Source: Apiotrichum sp. Y4204 (taxonomy: Eukaryota > Basidiomycota > Tremellomycetes > Trichosporonales > Trichosporonaceae). Taken from it: 64,000 nt of DNA. The notes beneath the pieces are model-generated. The model searched no databases. It was not told the DNA's origin and was given only the letters and a program-made list of their open reading frames with translations. Shown here in pieces: positions 40,397 through 51,441 of this stretch. The stretch spans positions 186,001 through 250,000 of the forward strand of contig JAMYHL010000056.1 of the NCBI GenBank assembly GCA_025531455.1, given 5' to 3'. Each line of letters begins with the position of its first letter. Within the stretch, counting starts at the first letter, position 1. The position numbers and the translations under genes were made by a program.

Positions 40397-43300
40397 GTGC
40401 TGCACAACTGCACACTCCATGTGTTCGAGTGGGTTCACCCTCTGGGCCCATCGGACTCACTTCGGGTACAATATACAATTAGGATTTAGATTGTCGATAC
40501 CATGAGACGATAAAGGCTTTTCTTAGTAAGGTCCTTGGATAACTAGTCTGGGTCGTGTGCAGTTGTTCCCTGTCATGCCAAATGACGACATCTCTTATGT
40601 AATAATAGCAATTGCTGTTGTCACAACGGGCATGCGCGGCATCGGCACAAGGGGTTTCGGTGCCTGCCGGCCGTTCCTGAGGACCAGACCCTGCTATACG
40701 GCCGAGCTAGCCGAGGGATGAACCCTATTGGCTCCATTGGCTACACCTTCCTGAGGGGCCCGATTACCATTCTTGTTGATAAAAGATATAAATGATCGCT
40801 GGTGGCTATTAATTATCCTTATCTTGGATTATCATGCTTCGTCTTGCGGCCAAATTTCGCCACAAACGCGGCGATAGCGGGAGATACGGTGATAACATCT
40901 AACATGCCGAGCCAGGTCTTGTCGCCGGACTCGCCGAGTTTGGCATGGATAAGCGAACAACAACCAGTTCAGGCCATTCAGTCAGTCCGCTATCGGCCGG
41001 AGCGGAACCTGATAGAGCACATGCAGATCAGATCTATCCAGATGGTAAGCGCATGCTCCCGATGGTAGGGGCAATGTGGCGCATTTTGGCAATTGCAGTT
41101 CAGCATGTCAGCAAGCAGCACATCCGCGTAGTAAGGGTACATGATCACATGAGAACCATTGCGAACTGCCCATTGCTGAATCGGGATTGGGTCCGACCCG
41201 TCCAACGAATCGCAGATCAGCTTTCTACGACGTGCTTGTCCTGATTGCAGAACGCACTCGTGCTGGCTTAACCTCTAAGTGCTCTGAACACTCCCCAGGT
41301 GGAACTGCCCCGCCGTCCCTCTGGCCCTCTATGAGCTCTGCCGCCGCACACTGATCCGTCTGCTTCTACATTTTTAATACTTGTCCGCTGGGTCCGCTCG
41401 GGCCGCTGTCGCTGCACCTCGATCCAGCATGCGCGACATTCCACCCCCTGTCCGCTCAGGACCCGCTCGATCCGCTCACAAGATGTGGACATGAGGATCG
41501 GTGGCGCAAACTGCGGAATGCGATTGCAGCGGGGTACGAGGCCATGCCCGTGCCTCCCCCCTGTCGTCCGACGCCCTATTGTGCACACACAATAGTCATC
41601 GAACGTGCTGCGATTGTCTTAAGCACAAGTCATTGCGCCATGGTCCAGTGACTCATTTTGATAGCAATCATAATAACTCACAACAAAGTATCACAGCGTA
41701 CAGCTATAGGGCCAGCGCCTGAGGGAAGGTCACCTAGAGTGGTGCCGTATCCGCCGAGAAAGAGACACGGACGCCAATGACATTGGTGCTCGATACGAGT
41801 GCCTCTTTCGTATCAGCTGGCCCCGAAACCTCCGGCTCTCATGGACTGATTGTCATGTCTGGGGATATCTTTCCATGATAACCCAATGTCGGTCAGCAGA
41901 ATTCAGGTCCATCGCGTTGGTGCTAAATCACCGCCCGACGAACCGAAGCCAACCTGCCCGCTTGATCGCGCTTGAACAGATGCACTGAACATCTGATACT
42001 CTGATAGTGGAGGGTCAGCTTTTGGGACAGCGCAGACCGGGATGTCATGGCCCAAAAAGTCCCCTGTGATCCTAACGGTCCATTAAAGAGCCAGCACCTT
42101 CGATTCGTACTGCCTGGGCGGTTGATTAAGACAGAGGGCGGCATGCGCCACAGGCCACACATTGACGAACCCATGCGACAACGAAAGACAGAAGCACTCA
42201 AGGAACTCCCACTTTCTATCAGGGGCCGTGGACCCGTGTGTTGCATGTTACATGTGTTGCCTAATTGCCTGTCGCGCTTTGTCGCGTTGGCACGTCTGCA
42301 GATTCCGGTATGGAGGGTTCTCTTGGAATTAGTAGCAGTAGGGAGGTGAACAATGTCGTGAGGTGGCGCGAGGTGTCGGGCGCGTAGTAGTGCCTCCGAA
42401 CCTGACGATAAGGAGCGGCTGGGCGGTCCGTTGTATGCTGGACGCGTTGGACATGTACTACACAGTAGCTGAGACCGAATGGCCTATCTGCACTACAACT
42501 GTTCTCGCCCCCCTGCTCATGTTGCCATCATTATTTCCTCTGTGGTTCCTTTATTGGACTATCTCTACTCACAGCGTGTGAATGCAATGATGGCGGATAT
42601 GTAGATGCCACGATGAGCTAGTGCAATCGCGGAACTTCATACCTTCGTGATCATAGCCATGCATAGCCTTGAGGTATATAACAAGGAGGTAACTCGATGG
42701 CCATGAGCCTTGCTGGTGTGAGGGTGTGGGAGATATAGATAATGGCGCACTCTAGATATACGATTTGCTCGTGGATACAAAACACCGCATGCATCTCCGG
42801 TAGTCCGGGTAGTGCGGTGAATGGTCCGAGGATCGGGGAAGGCCGGAGGATGACCGCATCTCGGCTTTGTCGCTGCAGGCGTCATAGATTACGGGGCAAG
42901 CCCTGTAGCGTGGATCCGTGGATCATCCGGATCAGCGGGGTGGCAGATTACAGATTTCACTGAATCCTTTCCCTTTGCCCTTTGGCCGTTGCCCTTTGGC
43001 GCTTTTGCAGATTGGGGGCCTCGTGGGCCCGTGGGCCGAGGGCGCGAGCTCGCGAGGGCAAAAGACCCCGACCATGGAATCGCCAGGCACCGATGATCGT
43101 TTGATCTGTGACCCAGTGACCAATGAGCGTCACCTTCACCTCTACCATGCGGCAATGCGCCGGGGGGATGCCGAGCATGCCGAGACTCTCGTTCCATTCT
43201 CCACCACCCGTGTAGTGGCCGTACTGGCCAGGTGCATGGCGCGCAACACGGCGCATACGCTGCACATGATGTCCGGTGCAACGGTGTGTGCTGCCCTGCT

Positions 43301-44315
43301 GGTGCGCCGTCCCGTTGCGACACGCCACACTGATTGGGACTACTGTGCTTCTACTACTGTAGCCGAGACATTCGGCTTTTCAGCAGTCCACGCATTAACC
43401 CGGGTACTCTACCGTGTGATCCCGCCAATTCTTCGTTTTGACTGGCCCGGAGTACCGGAGTACCGGGTTTGGGTCGGATATAGCCAGCCCATTTGGACAA
43501 TCCCCATCGTGCTGCGACTGAATCTACCCTGAGATTACGAGTGAAAACCGAGCATACCGAGCACCCGGGGACCAGCAGCAGTGGCATTTCGAAAAATCCT
43601 CATACCCATACTCTTGATCAAGTTTTCCGTTCAGGAGATCAGAGGACCGATTGCAAAAGTCTATGCATCTGCCCTCGCTCGAGACCAGATTGTGAGGACA
43701 CACGCAGGCCAGAGAAGCAGAAACCGTTGATATGAAAGCTGGAAAGCGGCGCGAGAAAAGGATACAAAAAAAAAAGGACACCTTTTTAAGCGATGCCGTT
43801 GCCTTTTACCGGTCATACGCACCGTCAGTGCACCATCTGATAAGGGTCCCCGCGGCCCAGTGCGCGGCAGTTCCGAGCTCCTTGCCGAATGAAAGGAAGC
43901 CATCGTAGTCCGATGAGGTGTCCCGTATCTGGAGTTCTCTACAGTTCGTGTGGAGTACCATTCTGACTGATACAGCGTTCGCTATGGTTGGCCATCGGGT
44001 CGCGCACGACACCTGTCTAGCTGTCATATGGTTGCTAGCTATGAGTGGGTCCAGCGACTCCAACAGTGATGTTATCAACGATCTATTGGCTGCTTAATAC
44101 CGGGTTGGGCTTGCTCCGGATCGGCTTTGGCTCCTCAGATCGCTTAGACAGTACCACAATTTGTTTTTTGGTGTTTGGGCATCGCTCATCGTGCTGCTGC
44201 CCTGCAGGATCAGAGGGTTCTCGAAGAAAAGGTCCGCGCGGCTAGCCCGGCGGTCACCCAAGCATACACCAAGCTACCAAGGCAAGTGTTGCATGTTGTG
44301 CACATTGGGTGGGGG

Positions 44316-44343
44316 TTTTTTTTTTTTTTTTTTTTTTTTTTTT
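44316..44343. repeat. T28 homopolymer
   Basis: Twenty-eight consecutive T preceded by G-rich GGGTGGGGG and followed by a further T-rich stretch ending in TTTTTTAG. It could be a long polypyrimidine tract, a nucleosome-depleting element or a retroposed poly(A) copy on the minus strand. Confidence 0.9.
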
Positions 44344-45210
44344 CCCTTTTTTCTTGTTTTTTAGCGGTGTTTGATGTGTGCCAGCCGCCCGCATCTTGCC
44401 ATTCTTGTCTAATCTCTTGCCCCTTTGCCCTGCCATGGCCTGCCACTTGTGTACCTTGCGCCCGTGCACCGCGGCGTCCTGATATCATTGCCCTCGTTGT
44501 TGCGCCCTGCCGGGCTCTATCACCTTTGTGCCATGCCACATATGCCACAGAAAAATGGCCTGTGGCCGGTGTGTGGCCGGTGGCGGTGAATCTGTTGTGC
44601 TGTCGCTGCCGCGCTGTCGATCCCAGTCCCGCGGTCTATCCCGTGCCCAGCACACCCTTGCATACTTTGTGTCATTGATAATTCGATAAAAATCGCGATA
44701 TGCAGCCCACAATGTCATCTTGATCACTATCGTCCTAATGCGCCTATGCATTATGTCGCGGAACGCATCGACGCATATCAATCAAGTCTGTTGGTACTTC
44801 TAAGGCGCATCATTCCGGTGGTGATCGCACTCGCAGCTAGGAGAGGGATTGGGGGAGGGGGGGAAGGGTGCATCAATAGAACAGAAAGGCGGGCGAGCGA
44901 GCACAGAGAGAGAGACAGGAAGAGAGGGCCGGAGAGTGACGAATGTGTAGAAACGAGCAAGATAGCAGACTATCTGAACAATTACGGTATAACGGATATG
45001 AGCGATTCTGTTTTGGGCTATGTCTCAGGTCCCACCGCCTGGTGTCACTTTGTGCCACTGGCCGACTGGCCAACCAGCCGTCGGGAGATATCAAATCAAA
45101 TCAAATCAATATCAATCAGCGGAGGCAAGGCGGACCCGAGCGCCGAGTGGGCCGTGTGGCCTTGTGGCCATCTATACCGCCATCTAATCAGTCTGCTCAT
45201 CCTGCGGTTT

Positions 45211-45259
45211 CCCCCCCCCCCCCCCCCCGCCCCCCCCCCCCCCCCCCCCCCCCCTCCCC
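45211..45259. repeat. Interrupted poly(C) tract, about 49 bp
   Basis: C18, one G (45229), C25, one T (45255), then more C. The opposite strand is a long G run with quadruplex potential. Confidence 0.88.
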
Positions 45260-46990
45260 CGGAACAACATGCCCGACACTTGTGATCCTGTGATGCTGTG
45301 ATCCCGTGCCCAACAAACTTTGACCGCGCTTCTCTCGCCACGCCTATCAAGTCACCCATTAATTACCGCTTTTACATTATCAAAAGTGCTTAAGTTGTTT
45401 TCGACTGTGTAATCCATGCAAAACGCATACACACTCTGCCAAACTTGACCAAAAGAGGATAAACTTAGCGGCGGATAGAACATCCTAGCCTGCGGTCTGT
45501 TGTCTGTAGAGTCTCTCCTCTCACACCCCCCCTCTCGGTCTCCTGGAAGCTCACTCGGCCCACCTGGCGCTTGCGGTCGTCCAATCTTACCCCCCCTTCC
45601 TGCTGTCCTCTGATTTGCCAACAGTAAGACATCGGTCGTGCGGTTACATGCCGAGTTGACGATACCAATAATCATCCCCCATCCGTTCTCGCCGTCACAC
45701 AATTCACCATTCCTCTCTGCTCTAACCATCTTGCCACCCGCGATTTTCCCACAATCCACAATCTATCTCCCGATTCGCCATCTGCTGCTGCATTTTGCAT
45801 CCTGGACGGCGCAATAAGCTGTGCATGGATCTTGCATTGGCCAAGTAGCCAACCTTGGACAACGTAGACGGAGCATAAGCTGAATCAACTCGACATACCT
45901 GGACGATCAGTCTGTCCCTGCACAGCAAACAACATTGTCGAAACCGCGCCGACTCCGACGTTCGACGTTTGGCACTTTCCTTGCAGAGTCATTGAAGTGC
46001 GAGTCTCATCAGTGCGTACAACTGTTCACGTTTGGGGACTCGGGGGCCTGGGAGAGCTCGACGACAGCTGCCTTTTTCATATTATCAAGGCAATCAATAG
46101 CCGTGCAGGCAGCCGTGCTCGCTTCCTCGGACATGCAGGATAGACATACTTGCTGTCTTGGGAGGTTTGCTTTGTATGTTATCTCGGCCATGCCATTGCC
46201 CGGTACACATATAAGGCTTGCATGCTTTTGATTGTTGCTTTGGGTGGTTGTTTGCAGTGGTTGTCACAGCGTGATCGTTTGTCTTCCCACTATCTGTCCT
46301 GTTACATATCCTCTCCGATTCCCTCCCCCCCAACCCCCCCCTGGCCCCTTGCCCCCTTTCTCCTCTCTGGTATTTTTCACGGCTCCTGGCCCTGGAGGCG
46401 ATTATCAATCGCATCCATCCATTCGTTTATCATCGTAATCTCTACCATCTATTCTCAGTATCCAAACCTCACCACCTCCATCTCTGTTGTCATCGCCATC
46501 GGGATTACACTTACACGCCCTCCCATCTTTCCACATGCACTTTGGCATTCTCGGTAAACTGTTGCTTACACCACATCAGACAGGAGACCAAATCGAAATC
46601 AATTCGGTCACAACCTCCCATCGCCCCCAAGGCACCAACGGATAGTTCGGATCCATCCGCAGATAACGCCGCGCCGGGCTAGGGGAATCCAATTTTGGCG
46701 GAGCCCACCCAAGTACCCAAGTACTCAAGTCCACGTTGTCACAGAAAGCGGATCAGAGCCGGGGTACACACTACTCTCTCTCTCTCACTCTCGAATCCGG
46801 GTATCGTCCTCCCCCACCTACCACCACCACCCCACCACCCCCACCACACCACACCACACAGCCCCATCCCCCTTTCTGCTCGCTGTTGCTGTGCATGAAG
46901 TCTTCAGGTCTAATCGATCTCCTCATTTGCACCGTTACTCGCACAAAACAACAAAACACACGCAGCACACCTTAACGGTCGGCCTTTCAC

Positions 46991-47062
46991 CCATCCATCC
47001 ATCCATCCATCCATCCATTCATCCATCCATTCATCCATCCCCACCCATCCATTCATTCATCC
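46991..47062. repeat. CATC/CATT microsatellite in the CIR1 leader region
   Basis: About 70 bp made almost entirely of CATC with scattered CATT units, 455-526 bp upstream of the CIR1 ATG, next to CCACCACC-rich sequence at 46815-46860. It probably lies in transcribed leader sequence. Confidence 0.85.
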
Positions 47063-47516
47063 GCGTATCCACGCATCCATCTTCTATCCGGCAGCAACCA
47101 GTGCGTCCGTGATATAACCTCGTCAGTATTGATCCTTCTTCCTCCACCATAGGATTTTTTTTGTCCTTTTTGTTTTCTTATCAGTCGCCTTCCCTTTGGC
47201 AGCCAGATTGCCACCACAACCAGTGCGTCGTCTGTCGTCAATCGCACATGTACTCCGCAGTCCCACCGGCATTTTCGCATCCTGGATAATACATTGTTTT
47301 GTCACAATCCGAGCCCTGATAGCGTCGTGTGGAAAGGCACGCCTAAAGTGTAGTGTTACTGCGCCGCTTCGCACAGGCGTGTGCGATTTGGCTTGTCTAT
47401 CCGCCAGACGATTCTTATCTACATCCCATCTCTCCCTCAGTCCTCCATCTTGCATTACATCTAATCCTGCCTATATCCATCATCTCTGTTTATTCCGACT
47501 AACGCGTGCAGGCACC

Positions 47517-50482
47517 ATGTCGACCGGGCCAGGAGCTTCTCCCCTCCAATCCACCACCACCCCTGCCTCCCCCACCACCTCAACAAAACATTCGCCAAGG
47601 GCACCGGGTTCGGCTCCCTTGTCTCCCATCGCAGGGACCACCTCGCTCGCATATCATCGTTTTGCGGGTCCTCGTATCTCGGACACCCGTGGTTCATTGT
47701 CAAACCAGCCCGAGGAGGAGGAAGACGAGCTGGACGACGACGACGGACCTAGTGCTCCTCAACCTCCGACATCCGCATCTATCACTCGTCACGAATTCCC
47801 GCCGCGTAACGGCGAGTCGAACGTAGCCCCCGCTCCAGCCTCCGATATCCCGATGAGTTCGTGGAGGGCAAAATGTGGACGCTCATGGGGTGCCGGCTTT
47901 GGCCCATCAAATGAACGAGGTGGCGAAGACGACACCCCAGATCCTGAAACTCCTGGCCCGCACACCGGCCCATCTGAGCCTCCCTCGGTTCTGCCTTCGC
48001 GCGCGAGCTCCGTGCAGCCCAAGGATGAACTCGAGTCCGTTACTGGACGTAGCATGCAAGCCGACGATGACATGCACGGTCCTCGACGTGTCCCTCGGCG
48101 GTCCGGAGTAAAGAAGGAAGACGACGAGAATCGGGCTAAGAAGCGGAGGTCGCTTGCACCAATGTCGACTTCACCGCCACCACTACCAGAATCCGACCAT
48201 GCCGCCCCAGGGACTTGTCCTGGTGATGGCCGTTGCAATGGCGCTGGTGGAAAGTCTGCTTGCGAGGGCTGTCCAACATACAACAACTCCTTGGCCGCTC
48301 AAAGCGCGATGACTGGATCTTGTGCAGGTCCTGCCGAGGGCATTGACCGACCGCGGAAGGCATCCCCCACTGACCGTCCGAATCCGTGGGGCCTGGGCTT
48401 GATGTCTGGTCTTTCGAGGCAAGGCGGCCCCAACGACCGTTATCCTCCCAATTCTCAACAAGGTCCGGCTACGCAGTCCGGCGCATCTACTCCGGCAAAG
48501 GGCAGGGCCTCGCCGGAGTCCGATCCTCCCGAAAAATCACAGCAGCCTGGAGGGACCCCTGCGGGCAACGGTTTGGCCGCGACCCCAATCGGCATGAGCT
48601 GTCGCAACTGCGGTACAAGTACGACCCCACTCTGGCGCCGTGACGAGGAAGGTCGCCCTCAGTGCAACGCTTGCGGCCTCTACCACAAGCTCCATGGCGT
48701 GCCGCGGCCAGTCGCCATGAAGAAGACGGTTATCAAGCGTCGGAAACGTGTTCCTGCTGTGGCTGCTGCAAGCGCGCCTGCCGGCCGTGGCGGATCTCAG
48801 AGTGCCACCGCTTCTCCTGGAGGCGCTGTCACATCCATGCCTGGTGGACACGGCGGTCCCAACTCTGGCTATCCGGGGGACGACAAGTCGCGAGGTTACC
48901 AAGCGATGAGTTCATCACCCTGGGGTGCTGGAGGGCCACAGCGCGACCTTGGTCGTAAGGGTGTTCCCCTTATCATCCCGACATCAGGTGCTGCAGCAAA
49001 TGCTGAACGCAAGAAGCCTTGGTGGATAGAGGACCGTCGTGAGGAAAAGGAACACGGGCAAGAGGTGAGAATATGGGCCTGCATACATCGCTTACACTGC
49101 AGATTTCGCATCAGCTTGCAGCCGAAACTTTGCTTTCCATCGCCCCCCAGACAAAGGTCGTCTCCGCCAGCCGCTCTCCTGAGCTCCGCGACAAAGGTCA
49201 TCGGCCAATGGACGTCGACAAGGATGACGAGCCTCGCGGAGTGAAGCGCAAGTCGGAAGACGACCCTCGTCTGCCGAGCGCACACAGCCTTGGGCTCGTT
49301 GGATTAGTTGGAGAGAAGGACCGTGATCGTTCACGAGAACGCTATTCTCGCTCGCCGTTGGCGCAAACTACCGACGGTCGGCAGGCCGCCGGCTCTGCTG
49401 CCGCCTCTGCCACGGGGGCTTCTTCGGCCCCTCGAGGAACAAATGCCTCTGGGTATTCGGGCGCCAGCCCTCGTTACTCGATTTATGGCCCCAATCCGCG
49501 GGAGTCGGCCAATGCTATCTCGTCACCCTGGTCCAATCTTTCCACGAGTAGATATGGAGGTTTCAGTTTCGGCAGGCGGGATTTGGCGACGCCTCCCACA
49601 GCCGCTGCGAACGCCGGTGCGACGCCATCGTCTACGTCTAAGCCGAATCAGATGTCACCGCCTCGTCGTGTATCGCCCGAGCCACCTCGCGATTCGTTGC
49701 GCTACATCAGTTCCGCCCTCCCTCCCTCAGCGTACGGACAGCATTACAGTATGGGACGCCGTGAACTGGCCGAGCACCGCGAACAGCTCCGTGAAGGCAA
49801 GCGCTGGTTGGAGGGTATGCTTGCGAGGACCGAGAAACTCATGTCAATGGTGGACAGCAAGATTGCATCCGCCAATGAGGCGTCCACTGTCAATGCTTCA
49901 GCACCGTCCACGGCACCACCGACTCGTCATAACAATCACAACGAGGACTGGGAATTTGAAGAGCGCGAGCGGCAGCGGCAGAAAGAGTTTCAGCGTTTGG
50001 AGGAGGAGGCGCAGCGTGACAGACGGGAAAAGGAGAGACGGGACAAGGAACGTCATCAGCAAGACCGTCGTGTGCCTTCGAACGCGCCGGCCCAGCCGGA
50101 TCGAGAACGCGACCGGGACCGAGACCGAGAGCGCGAGCGCGAGGGCCACCATGGAGTATATGACCGCGAACCGTTCGGGAGCCGTCCCACCCCGCACGAC
50201 AAGGCCGACATGGACCGTCGCGATATCGTCGCCAGTGGTCGTCGCGTTGGGAACGCCTCACCTCCTAATGCCAACGGACGGCCGACACCCGTTGGTAGCG
50301 AACGGGGCTCCCATGGGGCCCATGAGCGTACCAGCGGGTCCACACCTGGCAGCAATGGAGCCGCGCTCAAGACTGGTCCCTGGGAAGGAGAGTCCAGCCC
50401 TGGTAGTGTAGCGCTTCCGCGCCGTGAGCCAGTGAGCAGTCGCCTTGGCCGAGGACTATGGGCGTTTGATGCCAGAGGTTGA
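47517..50482 (+). CDS. CIR1: Iron-responsive GATA transcription factor, CIR1/SRE family
   Basis: Nuclear regulator that represses siderophore and iron-uptake genes when iron is plentiful; in Cryptococcus Cir1 also affects other traits. Exons 47517-49064 and 49103-50482 give 975 aa (C. neoformans Cir1 is about 950). Key elements: the Cys-rich iron-sensing motif C-x5-C-x8-C-x2-C ([19 protein letters not shown], Cys 234, 240, 249, 252), unique to the SRE/Urbs1/SreA/Cir1 family, and one GATA finger C-x2-C-x17-C-x2-C (Cys 362, 365, 383, 386; [20 protein letters not shown]...CNAC) with basic tail [10 protein letters not shown]. Ascomycete and Ustilago relatives have two fingers flanking the Cys-rich motif; having only the second is the Cir1 arrangement. 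A C-terminal coiled coil ([20 protein letters not shown]) and an Arg/Asp/Glu repeat follow. An acidic [11 protein letters not shown] patch is near the N-terminus. Confidence 0.88.
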
Positions 50483-50919
50483 TTATTATAACCACAGTTC
50501 TAAGACTGTAGTACAGTATGTAGTGTGCATGCGATCGCGGTGGCTGCGTGCTATGGAGTAAATCGGCATGGGAGAACGAAGATGATAATGTTACTTCAGC
50601 CAATACGTAGCGCATTCAGGCTACGTCACGACCTCATCCAAGCGCGTTTGATCTTAAGGGGTAGGCTTCTGTCCGTCGAGCCAACTGTGAACTGCCCACA
50701 GCTCCGAGTTGCCAAGTCTGAATGCTGGTTGTCAGACTGGGGCGTAGCTCCGGGCTAGACACCCGACAGCAAAATGCTCCTCACTTGATTGATAATTGAC
50801 GATTCCTTGGCATTCGGAAAACAAGAAGTAAGGGTACGGTGGTCATTACGTAAATCGTGATCAGACCCAGAAATCCGCCAAATCTACCTCATGATAAAGC
50901 TTCGACAGCCCTGACTGTC
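50483..50919. other. CIR1 3' flank and U6 promoter
   Basis: 437 bp. The last 30 bp hold a weak TATA-like word (GATAAAG near 50893) at about -27 from the U6 5' end, the expected distance for a Pol III core promoter. Nothing else seen. Confidence 0.5.
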
Positions 50920-50943
50920 GCCCGCCGTAAGGCGGGCAATACT

Positions 50944-50975
<32 letters not shown>

Positions 50976-51037
50976 TGCCCCTGCATAAGGATGACAAAAA
51001 CTGCGCACAGAGAGGTCCACTTCGGTGGAAATATTTT
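50920..51037 (+). ncRNA. U6 spliceosomal snRNA
   Basis: Catalytic snRNA of the spliceosome, Pol III transcribed. The 5' stem-loop is GCCCGCC-GTAA-GGCGGGC (50920-50937). The invariant core follows: AAAATTGGAACGATACAGAG, the ACAGAGA box (50959-50965), the AGC catalytic triad (50971-50973) and the internal stem-loop CCCCTGCATAAGGATGAC. The 3' part diverges from the usual sequence. It carries a second ACAGAGA (51007-51013) and a TCCAC-TTCG-GTGGA tetraloop hairpin (51016-51029) before the T8 terminator (51034-51041). No intron is present, unlike some basidiomycete U6 genes. It lies between the convergent CIR1 and BCK1 genes. Confidence 0.95.
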
Positions 51038-51041
51038 TTTT
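51034..51041 (+). terminator. Pol III oligo-T terminator of U6
   Basis: Eight T directly after AAATA and the 3' hairpin of U6, as expected for Pol III termination. Confidence 0.85.
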
Positions 51042-51441
51042 GTTCTATCTACATTTAATTAGATAATTGTTCAAGATCTTATCGATCTTATCGGCAAGTC
51101 CACAAGTCACTGTCGTGCGTATCGTATGCCCAAGACTATACCATCACCCCATGGTCAAAATGCAGATACATGCCAGCAGATAGCACATGCTGTTACTGAT
51201 TATTCAAGAGGCTTAGCAGCGTCGTCACACGGAGAAGTTAAGGATGGACGAGGATATGGAACGAGACTACGAGGACAGGATGTGGGGTGGAGAAAGAGTC
51301 GAAGAGGTCGGAATGTAGTCCTTCTCGCACACTGCCAGGGTCGTGATACCCCGCAGCTGGTTGGAATCCGGAGCTTCTACGACGCGCAGCTAAAAATACC
51401 ATACAAACAACGTAAACAACAATCGACAACGAGCAAACAAT
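51042..51441. other. 3' flank of the kinase gene
   Basis: 400 bp between the U6 terminator and the stop of the minus-strand kinase gene. No gene seen; AT-rich words just after U6 are compatible with the kinase 3' end. Confidence 0.5.

Larger units (their letters stand above)
38968..47516. other. 8.5-kb block without a supported protein gene
   Basis: The largest gene-free block in the window, between the Zn2Cys6 factor and CIR1. It holds homopolymer runs, a 26-bp perfect palindrome and a CATC microsatellite (listed separately), an exact iron-GATA word at 43835-43843, and from about 45450 to 47516 a CT- and CA-rich plus strand resembling the CIR1 leader. A strong branch-plus-acceptor pair (GACTAAC...GCAG, ending 47511) six bases before the CIR1 ATG suggests a leader intron whose donor could not be fixed. 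Open frames in the block have no recognisable domain. Confidence 0.5.

Noticed and set aside
42918..43532. 204-codon plus-strand frame
   Set aside because: No recognisable domain, and the region is open in several frames.
46780..46810. TCGAATCC word as a tRNA T-arm
   Set aside because: No matching acceptor, D or anticodon arms can be drawn around it.
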